Of a DNA stretch of 64,000 nucleotides, positions 9,883 through 19,439 are shown piece after piece (the first letter of the stretch is position 1; each line of letters opens with the position of its first letter). Both the position numbers and the translations under genes were made by a program. The stretch comes from Streptomyces sp. NBC_01231 (GTDB lineage Bacteria > Actinomycetota > Actinomycetes > Streptomycetales > Streptomycetaceae): contig CP108521.1 of NCBI GenBank assembly GCA_035999765.1, positions 9,114,001-9,178,000 on the forward strand, in the 5' to 3' direction. The notes beneath the pieces were generated by a model. It was not told the DNA's origin, ran no database searches, and was given only the letters and a program-made list of their open reading frames with translations.

Positions 9883-11373
9883 ATGTTCAAGGTGTCACTG
9901 GTGGGCCGTCCGACGGGGGGACACACCCGGCGCAAAGCCTGGGGGCGCGCGTTCGTGCACCATCACAGGGAGTTGACCCCTGACGGGCAGACCCTGCCGG
10001 GGCACATACCGGACCTTCGCGGTGTCGGCCCCGGACGGATCGTCGTGCTGGTACCCGCGCACAACGAGGAAGATCTCATCGCCGAGACCCTCCAGTCACT
10101 CGCGGCCCAGACCAGGCCGGCGGACGAGGTCATCGTGGTCGCCGACCGATGCAGCGACCGCACCGTTCAGGTCAGCGCGGCCCATGGCGCGAGGGTCGTC
10201 GAGTCGGTCGGGAACACGCAGGCCAAGGCAGGTGCCCTCAACCAGGTCCTGGTCCAGTTGCTGCCTCGGCTCTCCGACGACGACGCGGTCCTGGTCATGG
10301 ACTCCGACACCTCGTTGACCCCCGAGTTCATCGCCCGGGCGACTCGCCGCCTGCATGAAGAGCAGCCCGGTTCCGCGCCGCTCGGCGGTGTGGGCGCCAT
10401 CTTCTTCGGCTACCCCCTGCGCGGGCTGGTCTGCCACGTCCAGGACAACGAGTATGTGCGCTATGCACGTGAACTCCACCGTCGCCACAGCCGAGCCGAC
10501 GTCCTGACCGGCACTGCCTCCCTGTATCCGGTCAAGGCCCTGCGCCATGTCCGCCGAGCGCGCGCGACGGGCGAACTCCCGAGGGGCGAGGACGTCTACG
10601 ACGTGGAGTCGCTGACCGAGGACAACGAACTGACCCTCGCGCTCAAGCACCTGGGATACCGCTGTGTGTCCCCCTGTGCCTGCATCGTGGGCACCGAAGT
10701 CATGCCCACCTGGTCCCGGCTCTACTACCAGCGGCTGCGGTGGCAACGCGGCGCTCTGGAGAACCTCAAGGCCTACGGCTTCACCCGTGTCCTGCTGCCC
10801 TACACCTGCCGGCAGCTGCTCACCTACATGAGCGTGGCCTTCGTCCCCTTCTTTCTCACCGTCCTGCTGTACACCACCCTGACCAAGGGTTTCCCCGGCG
10901 TGCCGTCGTTCTGGTTGGCCATCACCGGCATCGCGGCCTTCGAACGTGTCTGGGCGTCCAAGAGCGGTGGCTGGAAGGCCTTGGTGCTCGCCGGCGCGAT
11001 CGTGCCGGAAGTCCTCTTCGACCAGTTCCTCAACTTCGTCTACGCGAAAGCGCTCGTCGACGTACTGAGCGGCTCCGCCGCCACCTGGGAACAAGCACGC
11101 ACCCGTCACAGACGCAGACAGGAGCTGCTGGTCACCACGCTCGGTCTCGTCCTTCTGCTCGCCGGTGTCGTGGGCCTGGCATTCGCCTGTATGGCGCTCG
11201 GTATCGCGTGGACCTTGATCGCGATTTTCGTGGTGTCCGGAGTCACCGCGGCCGTCATCCGCCTCAGCCGTCTCCACCCCCTCGGTCTGCTGCTGGCGCT
11301 GCCCAGCGGCGAATCGAAGCACGGCGAGATGCCTCCCTGGCATCAGCCAGGGAGGATGGCGCACACGGCGTGA
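9883..11373 (+). CDS. Membrane glycosyltransferase, GT2 family (cellulose/hyaluronan synthase-like)
   Basis: A 496-residue processive-type GT2. The catalytic domain opens with VVLVPAHNEEDLI and has VVADRCSDRT, the metal-binding DxD in VMDSDTS, the acceptor-site TEDNE and the processivity motif QRLRWQRG. Several transmembrane segments follow (from about residue 305). It should polymerise or transfer a nucleotide-sugar at the cytoplasmic face and perhaps extrude the product. The start is uncertain: ATG 9883 lacks a good ribosome site, and the conserved domain begins only near residue 50. The neighbouring beta-helix protein could act on its product, but that link is conjecture. Confidence 0.88.
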   Translation: MFKVSLVGRPTGGHTRRKAWGRAFVHHHRELTPDGQTLPGHIPDLRGVGPGRIVVLVPAHNEEDLIAETLQSLAAQTRPADEVIVVADRCSDRTVQVSAAHGARVVESVGNTQAKAGALNQVLVQLLPRLSDDDAVLVMDSDTSLTPEFIARATRRLHEEQPGSAPLGGVGAIFFGYPLRGLVCHVQDNEYVRYARELHRRHSRADVLTGTASLYPVKALRHVRRARATGELPRGEDVYDVESLTEDNELTLALKHLGYRCVSPCACIVGTEVMPTWSRLYYQRLRWQRGALENLKAYGFTRVLLPYTCRQLLTYMSVAFVPFFLTVLLYTTLTKGFPGVPSFWLAITGIAAFERVWASKSGGWKALVLAGAIVPEVLFDQFLNFVYAKALVDVLSGSAATWEQARTRHRRRQELLVTTLGLVLLLAGVVGLAFACMALGIAWTLIAIFVVSGVTAAVIRLSRLHPLGLLLALPSGESKHGEMPPWHQPGRMAHTA

Positions 11374-11420
11374 GGCGCCGACACAGAGAGCTGTCCCGGC
11401 ACACGGAAGGAACGACTCGC

Positions 11421-12914
11421 CTACCGCTCGTGCACGTCGTTCGTCGCCGCGATCTTCTTCCATGACTTCGGCGGTACGCCGGCCACCGCGGCCCCCGCGA
11501 CAAAGACGCCGCGCGCCGCGGACACCGTCGGCTTCGACGGCTGGAACAGCCAGGTGTCGAACAGCGGTCCCAGCGGCTTCCCGGACACCTGCTCGGCGTA
11601 CGTCCGGAAATCGGCGACCGACGCGTTGCCGTAGGCGTACTTCTGCGGCCACCCCTTCAGGACGGTGAAGAACGACTCGTCCCCGATCTCGTTCCGCAGC
11701 GCCTGAAGGGCCAGCGCGCCCCGGTCGTAGACCGCGGCGTGGAACTGGTTCTCCGGGCCGGGATCCCCGGGCTTCACCGTCCAGAACGGGTCGTCGGCCG
11801 GATACGAGGCGTACACGTGGTCGGCGAGTTCCTGTGCCGTGCCCTCGCCCTCGTGCTCGGACCACAGCCACTGCGCGTACCGCGCGAAACCCTCGTTGAT
11901 CCAGATGTCCTTCCAGCCGGAGACGGACACCAGATCGCCGTACCACTGGTGGGCGAGCTCGTGCACGACCACGGAGGTGTTCGACCCGTTCGCGAACTGC
12001 CGGGGGCTGTAGAAGGGCCGGGTCTGCGTCTCCAGCGCGTACCCGGTGGTCACGTTCGGAACGTACCCGCCGAGCGCGTTGAACGGATACGGCCCGAAGT
12101 ACCCGGTCAGCCAGTCAGCGATCTCCCCGGTCCGCTCGACACTCGCCCGAGCCGCGCCGTCGTTGTCACCGAGGTCCTTGCTGTAGGCGTTGACGACCGG
12201 GATGCCGCTCTCGGTCGTGCCGGTGGTGATGTCGAACCTGCCGACGGCCAGCGTCGCCAGATACGTGGCCTGCGGCTTGTTCGACCGCCAGCTGTACCGG
12301 GTCCAGCCGGCTCGCGAACTCGTGGACTGGAGCGTGCCGTTGGAGATCGCCTGGGTGCCGTCCGGAACCTGCACCGACACGTCGTAGGTCGCCTTGTCGA
12401 GGGGGTGGTCGTTGCTGGGGAACCACCACCAGGCCGCCTCGGGCTCGTTCGCCCCGACACCGCCGTCCGGAGTCCGGTGCCAGCTCGTGAAGCCGTACGC
12501 CTGCTTCGACGACGGCACCCCGCTGTAGCGCACCACGACGGTGATCGCCGTTCCCTTGGACAGGGGCGTCTTCGGCGTGATCTCCAGCTCGTGCTCTCCG
12601 GAGGTCGCGAAGGACGCCTTCTCACCGTTGACCCGCACCTCGCCGACGTCCAGCAGAAAGTCCAGGTCGAACCGCGACAGGTCCTGCGTGGTACGGGCCA
12701 GCAGGGTCGCCGTGCCCTCCAACTCGTCCGTGTCCGGCTGGTACTTCAGCCGCAGGTCGTAGTGGGAGACGTCGTATCCGCCGTTGCCGTAGTCCGGGTA
12801 GTACGGATCGCCGATCCCCGGGGCGCCGGGGGTGTGACTCGCGGCCGATGCCGGGATCGCCAGCAGTACGGTCGCCGCGGCGACAGCGCCCGGCGCGAAG
12901 AATCTGCGGTGCAC
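11421..12914 (-). CDS. Secreted M1-family metallopeptidase (aminopeptidase N-like)
   Basis: A 497-residue zinc peptidase. The signal peptide VHRRFFAPGAVAAATVLLAI ends near PASAA-SHT. The catalytic HELAH motif with downstream WINEGFARY supplies the HEXXH-(X18)-E zinc site, near residues 317-340. An N-terminal beta-sheet domain precedes it (YDVSHYDLRLKY). The enzyme is expected to trim N-terminal residues from peptides outside the cell. GTG 12914 is chosen because GGAG lies 5 nt upstream and the signal peptide starts right there; the frame extends to 12941. The C-terminal helical domain of long aminopeptidase N is absent, as in other short actinobacterial members. Confidence 0.92.
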   Translation of the reverse strand: MHRRFFAPGAVAAATVLLAIPASAASHTPGAPGIGDPYYPDYGNGGYDVSHYDLRLKYQPDTDELEGTATLLARTTQDLSRFDLDFLLDVGEVRVNGEKASFATSGEHELEITPKTPLSKGTAITVVVRYSGVPSSKQAYGFTSWHRTPDGGVGANEPEAAWWWFPSNDHPLDKATYDVSVQVPDGTQAISNGTLQSTSSRAGWTRYSWRSNKPQATYLATLAVGRFDITTGTTESGIPVVNAYSKDLGDNDGAARASVERTGEIADWLTGYFGPYPFNALGGYVPNVTTGYALETQTRPFYSPRQFANGSNTSVVVHELAHQWYGDLVSVSGWKDIWINEGFARYAQWLWSEHEGEGTAQELADHVYASYPADDPFWTVKPGDPGPENQFHAAVYDRGALALQALRNEIGDESFFTVLKGWPQKYAYGNASVADFRTYAEQVSGKPLGPLFDTWLFQPSKPTVSAARGVFVAGAAVAGVPPKSWKKIAATNDVHER

Positions 12915-13110
12915 GAAAGCTCCAAGTCGTAGGGGCACCAAGTCTGTTCGCAGCCTATTCAGTCCCTGTGAGCCCTGGCCTGTCCACGGCCACCCCTGTC
13001 ACACGAATGCCATTCGGCCGTCATGAGCCTCTTCCCGGAAGCCCCTTGCACATCACCCGCGCGTGATTGCCCTCTTCTGCACGGGAGTTGACCGATGTAC
13101 CGTCCCGCGC

Positions 13111-15066
13111 ATGCCGACACCCATGCGCCTCACGACCTGGAGATCGCTCGCCTCGGTGGCCGTCGCAGCCCTGACGGCCGCCCTCCTCACCCCGGCCGTG
13201 GCCCACCCGGTCCCGCGCGAGAGCCGGCCCGTCTACTCGTACGAGAACGCCGTCCGCGAAGCCGTCTGGGTGGACACCGGACTCGACGGCGACGGCGACG
13301 GGAGGACCGACCGCGTCGCCGCCGACATAGTCCGCCCGCGCGAACCCGCCCAACAGGGCCGCAAGGTACCCGTGATCATGGACGTCAGCCCGTACTACTC
13401 CTGCTGCGGGCGCGGCAACGAGAGCCAGCTCAAGACCTATGACGCACAGGGCAACGTCGTCCAGGCGCCGCTGTTCTACGACAACTACTTCGTGCCGCGC
13501 GGCTACGCCCTCGTCGGTGTCGACCTCGCCGGCACCAACCGTTCCGACGGCTGTGTGGACGTCGGCGGACGCTCCGACATCCAGTCCGCGAAGGCCGTCG
13601 TCGACTGGCTGAACGGCCGCGGCAAGGCCTACACCACCCGCACCGGCAGCACCCGCGCCGAGGCGACCTGGACCAACGGCCGAACCGGGATGATCGGCAA
13701 GAGCTGGGACGGCACCATCGCCAACGGCGTGGCCGCCACCGGCGTCAAGGGCCTGAAGACCATCGTGCCGATCAGCGCCATCTCCACCTGGTACGACTAC
13801 TACTTCTCCAAGGGCGCCCCCCTCTACGACTCCGGCCCCGACTGGCTGTCCGACTACGTCGACAGCCCCGACGCCCGCGCCAGGTGCGCCCCCGTCCAGC
13901 GGAAACTCGTCGACGGAGCCCCGCGCACCGGCGATCTGACCCCGCTGTGGGCCGAGCGCGACTACGTCAAGGCCGCCTCGAAGGTGAAGGCGAGCGTCTT
14001 CCTGATCCACGGCATGCAGGACCTCAACGTCCGGATGCAGCATGTCGGTCCGTGGTGGGACGCCCTCGCGAAGAACGGCGTCGAGCGCAAGATCTGGCTC
14101 TCCCAGACCGGCCACGTCGACCCGTTCGACTTCCGCCGCGCCACCTGGGTCGACACCCTGCACCGCTGGTTCGACCACGAACTCCTCGGCTACGACAACG
14201 GCATCGACCGCGAGCCCATGGCCGACATCGAACGCCACCCCGACCAGTGGGTCACCTCGAAGGCATGGCCGCCGCGCGGCACCAGCGCCACGACCTTGCG
14301 TCCCGCCGAGGGCGGCCAGGAGGGCGTCGGCACGCTCGGCCTGCGCAAGGGCACCGGCACCGAGACCTTCACCGACGACCCGCAGCTGAGCGAGACCGAC
14401 TGGGCCGCCCGGATCGACAGCTCGACCCCGGACAAGGCGGGCTTCACCACCGGACCGCTCACCCGGGACCTGCGCCTGTCCGGTTCCTCCAAGGTCACCG
14501 TCACCGCCACCCCGACCACCTCCACGGCCCACCTGTCCGCCGTCCTGGTGGACCTCGGCCCCGACACCATCCGTGACTACGGCGCCGCCGGCGAGGGCAT
14601 CAGCACGCTCACCGACCGCACCTGCTGGGGCGCGAGCACCACCGGTGACAGCGCCTGCTTCAAGGAGACACGGGCGAAGACCACCGCCGTGGACCACACG
14701 GTCGTCAGCCGCGGCTGGGCCGACCTCGGCAACCACGCGTCCGCTGCGCAGGGTCGTCCGCTCACCCCCGGCAAGGCGTACGCCATCACCCTCGACCTGG
14801 GCGCCACCGACCACGTCGTCCCGGCCGGACACCGCCTCGCCCTGATAGTCGCGGGCACCGACAAGGACCTCATCGACCCGCCGTCCACCAGGCCCACGCT
14901 CACTCTCGACCTGTCCCGCACCTCGGCCCGCGTCCCGTTCGTCGGCGGAACGGCCGCCTTCGCCCACGCCACCACCGGCTCCGCGACCGCCGCACCCGAG
15001 GCCGCCACCCTCGACGGCGTGACCGCGCCGCGCGGCATCCAGCGCGTCCCGGGAGGAGACCGATGA
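13111..15066 (+). CDS. Secreted Xaa-Pro dipeptidyl-peptidase-like serine hydrolase (S15/CocE family)
   Basis: A 651-residue protein. The signal peptide runs from [20 protein letters not shown] to an AHP cleavage region. The alpha/beta hydrolase core has the nucleophile elbow GKSWDGT (Ser near residue 198), [10 protein letters not shown], and the catalytic His in TGHVDPFD (near 336). A C-terminal jelly-roll, typical of X-Pro dipeptidyl-peptidases and cocaine esterase, follows. It likely releases Xaa-Pro dipeptides from extracellular peptides. The start could also be ATG 13123; a GTG frame reaches 13063. Its stop overlaps the M14 start (ATGA), so the two are translationally coupled. It is divergent from the M1 peptidase. 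Confidence 0.91.
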   Translation: MPTPMRLTTWRSLASVAVAALTAALLTPAVAHPVPRESRPVYSYENAVREAVWVDTGLDGDGDGRTDRVAADIVRPREPAQQGRKVPVIMDVSPYYSCCGRGNESQLKTYDAQGNVVQAPLFYDNYFVPRGYALVGVDLAGTNRSDGCVDVGGRSDIQSAKAVVDWLNGRGKAYTTRTGSTRAEATWTNGRTGMIGKSWDGTIANGVAATGVKGLKTIVPISAISTWYDYYFSKGAPLYDSGPDWLSDYVDSPDARARCAPVQRKLVDGAPRTGDLTPLWAERDYVKAASKVKASVFLIHGMQDLNVRMQHVGPWWDALAKNGVERKIWLSQTGHVDPFDFRRATWVDTLHRWFDHELLGYDNGIDREPMADIERHPDQWVTSKAWPPRGTSATTLRPAEGGQEGVGTLGLRKGTGTETFTDDPQLSETDWAARIDSSTPDKAGFTTGPLTRDLRLSGSSKVTVTATPTTSTAHLSAVLVDLGPDTIRDYGAAGEGISTLTDRTCWGASTTGDSACFKETRAKTTAVDHTVVSRGWADLGNHASAAQGRPLTPGKAYAITLDLGATDHVVPAGHRLALIVAGTDKDLIDPPSTRPTLTLDLSRTSARVPFVGGTAAFAHATTGSATAAPEAATLDGVTAPRGIQRVPGGDR

Positions 15067-16307
15067 TCCGCGCCCTGACCCTCACGACCGCGGCCCTGGC
15101 CGCCTCCCTGGTCGCGGTGCCGGCATCCGCCACGGAGGCACCGCCCCGCACCGGATTCGAGCAGTCGCACGGCGCCCGCTGGACGTCTCAGCCGGAGGAA
15201 CAGAGTTTCCTCGCCGCCGTAGACCGGGCGAGCGCCCGTGTCTCCGTCGCCCCCATCGGGACGACCAAACAGGGCCGCCCCCTCCAACTGGTCCGGATCG
15301 GCGCCGGGCACGCCCCGAACAAGGTGCTGCTCATGTGCAGCCAGCACGGCGACGAACCGTCCGGCCGAGAGGCCTGCCTGACCACGATCCGCGACCTGGC
15401 GTACGCGAAGGACCGTCCGACCCGACGGTTCCTGGAACGCACCACCCTGCTCGTCGTCCCGACCGCCAATCCCGACGGCCGCGCCGCGGACACCCGCGGC
15501 AACAGCGACGGAATCGACGTCAACCGCGACCACCTTGCCCTGCAGACCGCCGAGGGACGCGCGACGGCCGCGGTCATCCGGGACCAACGCCCCGACCTGA
15601 TCTACGACTTGCACGAGTACGGCGCCACACCCCCGTACTACGACAAGGACCTCTTCGACCTGTGGCCGCGCAACCTCAACACGGACGCGGCCGTCCACGA
15701 CGAGGCCGAGACCCTGTCCGAGGCCTACGTTCGCCCCGCCGCGCGCGGTGCCGGGTACTCGACCGGCACGTACGGCATCTGGACCGACCCCGACACCGGC
15801 GAGCCGATCCGGCAGGTCGCCGGGGACGGGCAGGAGCGCATCCTGCGGAACATGTCCGGCGTCAAGCACGCGCTCGGCCTGCTCATCGAGAGCCGGGTCG
15901 AGCCGCTCGCGGACGTCACGGAGGCGGCCAACAACCGACGCCGGGTCGACTCCCAACTGGCCGCCCTCAAAGGCCTGGTGCGGTTCACCGACGAGCGCCG
16001 GACCCGGGTCGAGGCGGTCACGGACTCGGCCCGGCGCGCCGGTCACACCGACACCGGGCCCGTCTACCTCGGAGGCGCCGACAACGACCCGCCCGAACCG
16101 GCCGAGGTGATCCAGGACCCGCCCTGCGGCTACCGGCTCACCACCGACCAGTACGCCGAGGTCAAGGACGAACTCGCCCTGCACGGAGTGCGGACGAGGG
16201 GCACCTACGTCCCGCTCCGCCAGTCCCTGCGCGCCCTCGTCCCGCTGCTCCTCGACGCACGCGCCCCGTACCACCTCACGGCCGCCGAGGCGGTCACCGA
16301 CTGCTGA
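15063..16307 (+). CDS. Secreted M14-family zinc carboxypeptidase
   Basis: A 414-residue protein. The N-terminal signal [20 protein letters not shown] is followed by ASA. Zinc ligands are in [10 protein letters not shown] (HxxE) and in DLHEYG. The substrate-binding Asn-Arg are in [20 protein letters not shown], and a candidate catalytic Glu is in LLIESRVEP. It would remove C-terminal residues from peptides. It overlaps the S15 gene by 4 bp. With the M1 enzyme opposite, it forms a small extracellular peptide-scavenging set (N-terminal, Xaa-Pro and C-terminal exopeptidases). A hairpin terminator follows 23 bp after the stop. Confidence 0.92.
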   Translation: MIRALTLTTAALAASLVAVPASATEAPPRTGFEQSHGARWTSQPEEQSFLAAVDRASARVSVAPIGTTKQGRPLQLVRIGAGHAPNKVLLMCSQHGDEPSGREACLTTIRDLAYAKDRPTRRFLERTTLLVVPTANPDGRAADTRGNSDGIDVNRDHLALQTAEGRATAAVIRDQRPDLIYDLHEYGATPPYYDKDLFDLWPRNLNTDAAVHDEAETLSEAYVRPAARGAGYSTGTYGIWTDPDTGEPIRQVAGDGQERILRNMSGVKHALGLLIESRVEPLADVTEAANNRRRVDSQLAALKGLVRFTDERRTRVEAVTDSARRAGHTDTGPVYLGGADNDPPEPAEVIQDPPCGYRLTTDQYAEVKDELALHGVRTRGTYVPLRQSLRALVPLLLDARAPYHLTAAEAVTDC

Positions 16308-16330
16308 CCCGCCCACGGGCCCTACGCACG

Positions 16331-16358
16331 GGAGGCGGCGGTCAGTTCCGCCGCCTCC
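16331..16358 (+). terminator. Hairpin terminator after the M14 gene
   Basis: GGAGGCGGCGG (16331-16341) and CCGCCGCCTCC (16348-16358) form a perfect 11-bp stem with loop TCAGTT. There is no U-tract, which is usual in Streptomyces. Confidence 0.75.
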
Positions 16359-16626
16359 TCCGCGCATCCCCCGGGCGCCCGCCCAGGCGAGCGCCTCGTC
16401 CAGGTCCGCCTCGCCCCCTACCCCTTCGACCATGCGTACGCCGGTCACCGACCGCTCGGCCGGATCCCGCGTCCGCACCCGCACCCGCCGACCGCGCGGC
16501 GGCGTCATCCCCCATCACACCGCCGACCACCACGACACCGGCCCCCGGCTCGCCCTCCACGCGGGGACTTCGGCGGAATATGTCATGCCGTGCTCATACT
16601 GGTCCCGGTCTGGGGATACTCACAGC
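16359..16626. other. Non-coding gap before the 341-residue unknown protein
   Basis: There is no convincing gene in this 268-bp stretch. One + frame continues upstream from the next gene to 16432, but its residues are Arg/His/Pro-rich and look like noise. The last part, with ATACTGG and GGGGATACTCACAGC near 16599-16626, probably holds the promoter of the next gene. Confidence 0.5.
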
Positions 16627-17652
16627 ATGTCTGCCGCATACGCGACCTTCGGCCTGGCACCGGCGATGCGTGCCGGTGGAGTCCTCGCCGACGGTGGCTA
16701 CCAGGTACACCGGGACTTCGTGGACTTCATCGTCGACGGACGCCCGCTGCTCTTCCAGCTCTCCGACCTCGACGCCGTCTCCCCGCTCGCCTCCGACGTC
16801 CCGCCCGCGATCTTCACCGCCCAGGTCCGCAGCCTGCTCCTGGAGACCGGGGCGCCGCTGCCCGACGGCCGCTATGTCGTCTACGGCTGCCCCGAGTGCG
16901 AGGACCTGGCGTGCGGTGCCGTCACCGCGGTGATCGAACACGACGGTGACGACTTCGTCTGGCGGGACTTCGCCTGGCAGACGGACCAGCGTGCCGACCT
17001 GGAGCTCAACGGCTACCACGGCATCGGCCCGTTCCGTTTCCGTGGCGCCGAGTACCGCTCCGCGCTGGCCGCCCTGCTGGACGGTGCCGCACCCGACGCG
17101 CACCGCCGCCGGGTCCTGCTGATCGGCGCCCGCGTCGCCCTGTTGGCCAAGCTCGCCGCCGCGCTGCGCACCATCGGCATCGGCGCCGACATCACCCGCG
17201 ACGCACAGGATGTCCCCGCCGACGAACTGCGCGGCTACGGCGCCGTCGCCTTCGGCCGCGCGATCACCCAGGAGGAACGTGCAGCCGTACGCCACTCCTT
17301 CGCACAGGCCGGCGTCGAGGTCGCCTGCGTGGACGGCCTCGCCCCGATCGTGCCCCTCCTCGTCGCCCAGATCGAGCACGCCCTCGACCGCAGCCCGGCC
17401 GAGCGGCGCCGCCTCACCCGCCTGGTCGCCGCCGACGGCGAGGCGGGCGTCGAGGTCACCTCCCCGTGCCGGGTCCGCCTCACCGCGTACCGCCTCGACC
17501 GCCTCTACCGCACCCACACCCACGAGCTCTTCGACGGTGTCCTGGAAGCGGGCAGCCACCGGATCGCCCTGGACACCAAGGCGGTGAAGGGGGAGTCCTT
17601 CGTGGTGGCGCGGACCTCGGGGAGTGTGCTGGTGGAGGCGATGGCGCACTGA
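16627..17652 (+). CDS. Conserved protein of unknown function with a Cys-rich motif
   Basis: A 341-residue soluble protein. The first half has a beta-rich stretch and CPECEDLACG near residues 89-98, a CxxCxxxxC pattern that could bind a metal. The second half starts with RRRVLLIGARVALLAKLAAA and reads like a Rossmann-type alpha/beta domain. It ends in a small beta-rich segment. I recall homologues labelled as oxidoreductases without biochemical support, so I give no function. ATG 16627 is the start at which homology-like sequence begins (MSAAYATFGLAP). The next gene, abc-f, starts 48 bp later with its own promoter-like element. Confidence 0.75.
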   Translation: MSAAYATFGLAPAMRAGGVLADGGYQVHRDFVDFIVDGRPLLFQLSDLDAVSPLASDVPPAIFTAQVRSLLLETGAPLPDGRYVVYGCPECEDLACGAVTAVIEHDGDDFVWRDFAWQTDQRADLELNGYHGIGPFRFRGAEYRSALAALLDGAAPDAHRRRVLLIGARVALLAKLAAALRTIGIGADITRDAQDVPADELRGYGAVAFGRAITQEERAAVRHSFAQAGVEVACVDGLAPIVPLLVAQIEHALDRSPAERRRLTRLVAADGEAGVEVTSPCRVRLTAYRLDRLYRTHTHELFDGVLEAGSHRIALDTKAVKGESFVVARTSGSVLVEAMAH

Positions 17653-17684
17653 GAACCGGGGCGCGGGCCGCCCAGGTCGCACAT

Positions 17685-17690
17685 TAGGAT
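17685..17690 (+). promoter_or_regulatory. Likely -10 element, leaderless ABC-F transcript
   Basis: TAGGAT lies 10 bp upstream of ATG 17701, and no purine-rich ribosome site lies between. Transcription would start at or just before the start codon, as is common for leaderless Streptomyces mRNAs. There is no clear -35 box. Confidence 0.45.
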
Positions 17691-17700
17691 CGGCGGTCTG

Positions 17701-19341
17701 ATGACTGCCACTCTCGTCGCCAAGAACCTCACCGCCGGGCACGGCGACCGCTCCCTGTTCGCCGGGCTCGACCTCGTCGTAGCGCCCGGCGATGTGATCG
17801 GGCTGGTCGGAGCCAACGGCGCCGGAAAGTCCACCCTGCTCAGGCTGCTCGCCGGGCTGACCACGCCGGAGGAGGGGGAGCTCAGGCTGTCCCCGCCGAC
17901 GGCGACCGTCGGGCATCTGCCGCAGGAGCCGGAACGCCGGCCGGGGGAGACCGTGCGGGAGTTCCTGGCCCGCCGTACCGGCGTGGCCGAGGCCCAGCGG
18001 GTGATGGACGAGGCCACCCAGGCCCTCGTCGACGGGGCACCGGGCGCGGACGACGCGTACGCCACGAGCCTGGAGCGATGGCTCGGCCTCGGCGGCGCCG
18101 ACCTGGACGAGCGGGCCGAGGAGGTCGCCGACTCGCTCGGCCTGACCGTGGACCTGGACCAGCCGATGACGGCCCTGTCCGGCGGCCAGGCCGCGCGAGC
18201 CGGACTGGCCTCGCTGCTGCTGTCCCGCTACGACGTCTTCCTCCTCGACGAGCCGACCAACGACCTCGACCTGGACGGCCTGGAGCGCCTCGAACGCTTC
18301 GTGAGCGGCCTGCGCGCCGGCACCGTCGTGGTCAGCCACGACCGGGAGTTCCTCACCCGCACGGTCACCAAGGTCCTCGAACTCGACCTCGTACAGCAGC
18401 AGATCACTCTGTACGGCGGCGGCTACGAGGGCTATCTGGAGGAGCGGGACGTGGCGCGCCGGCACGCCCGCGAGGACTTCGAGGAGTACGCCGACAAGCG
18501 GTCCGCGCTCGAAGGGCGCGCCCAGATGCAGCGCTCCTGGATGGACAAGGGCGTCAAGAACGCACGGCGCAAGGCGGGCAACGACAACGACAAGATCGGC
18601 CGCAAGTTCCGCAGCGAGGCCAGCGAGAAACAGGCCTCGAAGGCCCGGCAGACGCAGCGCATGATCGAGCGTCTCGACGTGGTCGAGGAGCCCCGCAAGG
18701 AGTGGGAACTGCGCATGGAGATCGCGGCGGCCCCGCGGTCCGGCTCGGTCGTCGCGACCCTGCGGGACGCCGAGGTACGGCGCGGCGACTTCGTGCTCGG
18801 GCCGGTGTCCCTACAGATCGACTGGGCGGACCGGATCGCGGTGACCGGCGCGAACGGCTCGGGCAAGTCCACCCTTCTGGGCGCCCTGCTGGGCCGCGTC
18901 CCGGTGGACGCCGGCTCCGCCTCCCTCGGCTCCGGGGTCCTGGTCGGCGAGGTCGATCAGGCCCGGAAGCTGTTCCACGGCTCGGAGTCCCTGCTGGACG
19001 CCTTCGGCGCGGCCGTCCCGGACACCGAACCGGCCGAGGTCCGCACCCTCCTGGCCAAGTTCGGCCTCAAGGCGGAACACGTCCTGCGTCCGGCCTCGAC
19101 CCTCTCCCCGGGCGAACGCACCAGGGCCGCGCTGGCCCTGCTCCAGGGCCGGGGCGTCAATCTCCTGGTCCTCGACGAGCCGACCAACCACCTCGACCTG
19201 CCGGCCATCGAACAACTGGAGTCGGCGCTCGACTCCTACGAGGGCACGCTGCTCCTGGTGACCCACGACCGCCGGATGCTCGACGCCGTCCGCACCACTC
19301 GGCGGCTGGAGGTGGCGGCGGGGAAGGTGACGGAGCGCTGA
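17701..19341 (+). CDS. ABC-F family ATPase (ribosome-associated or resistance type)
   Basis: A 546-residue protein with two ABC domains and no membrane segments. Domain 1: Walker A GANGAGKST (about 40-48), signature LSGGQAARAG, Walker B VFLLDEPTNDLDL. Domain 2: Walker A GANGSGKST (about 385), signature LSPGERTRAA, Walker B LLVLDEPTNHLDL. The charged linker (about 235-330, Arg/Lys-rich, helical) matches the P-site tRNA interaction motif of ABC-F factors. Members act on the ribosome in translation or antibiotic protection; no antibiotic specificity can be read. A shared bidirectional terminator separates it from tex. Confidence 0.93.
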   Translation: MTATLVAKNLTAGHGDRSLFAGLDLVVAPGDVIGLVGANGAGKSTLLRLLAGLTTPEEGELRLSPPTATVGHLPQEPERRPGETVREFLARRTGVAEAQRVMDEATQALVDGAPGADDAYATSLERWLGLGGADLDERAEEVADSLGLTVDLDQPMTALSGGQAARAGLASLLLSRYDVFLLDEPTNDLDLDGLERLERFVSGLRAGTVVVSHDREFLTRTVTKVLELDLVQQQITLYGGGYEGYLEERDVARRHAREDFEEYADKRSALEGRAQMQRSWMDKGVKNARRKAGNDNDKIGRKFRSEASEKQASKARQTQRMIERLDVVEEPRKEWELRMEIAAAPRSGSVVATLRDAEVRRGDFVLGPVSLQIDWADRIAVTGANGSGKSTLLGALLGRVPVDAGSASLGSGVLVGEVDQARKLFHGSESLLDAFGAAVPDTEPAEVRTLLAKFGLKAEHVLRPASTLSPGERTRAALALLQGRGVNLLVLDEPTNHLDLPAIEQLESALDSYEGTLLLVTHDRRMLDAVRTTRRLEVAAGKVTER

Positions 19342-19394
19342 CCTACGGGGTGGCCCGACGTGTGGGGTCGACATGACGGCCCCCTACGAGGGGA

Positions 19395-19435
19395 CCGGGC
19401 CCGGACCCCGGCGTCGCCGGACGGTCCGGGCCCGG
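19395..19435. terminator. Bidirectional terminator between abc-f and tex
   Basis: CCGGGCCCGGACC (19395-19407) pairs perfectly with GGTCCGGGCCCGG (19423-19435). Inside lies a second stem, CCGGCG-T-CGCCGG (19408-19420). It sits exactly between the two convergent genes. Confidence 0.8.
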
Positions 19436-19439
19436 GCGC

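Noticed and set aside
8165..11373. Prophage remnant
   Set aside because: Only one phage-like protein; no capsid, portal, terminase, integrase or tRNA-flanking site was seen.
16359..16508. Possible small gene on the minus strand upstream of the 341-residue protein
   Set aside because: The frame runs without a stop far into the M14 gene antisense and shows no family signal or ribosome site.
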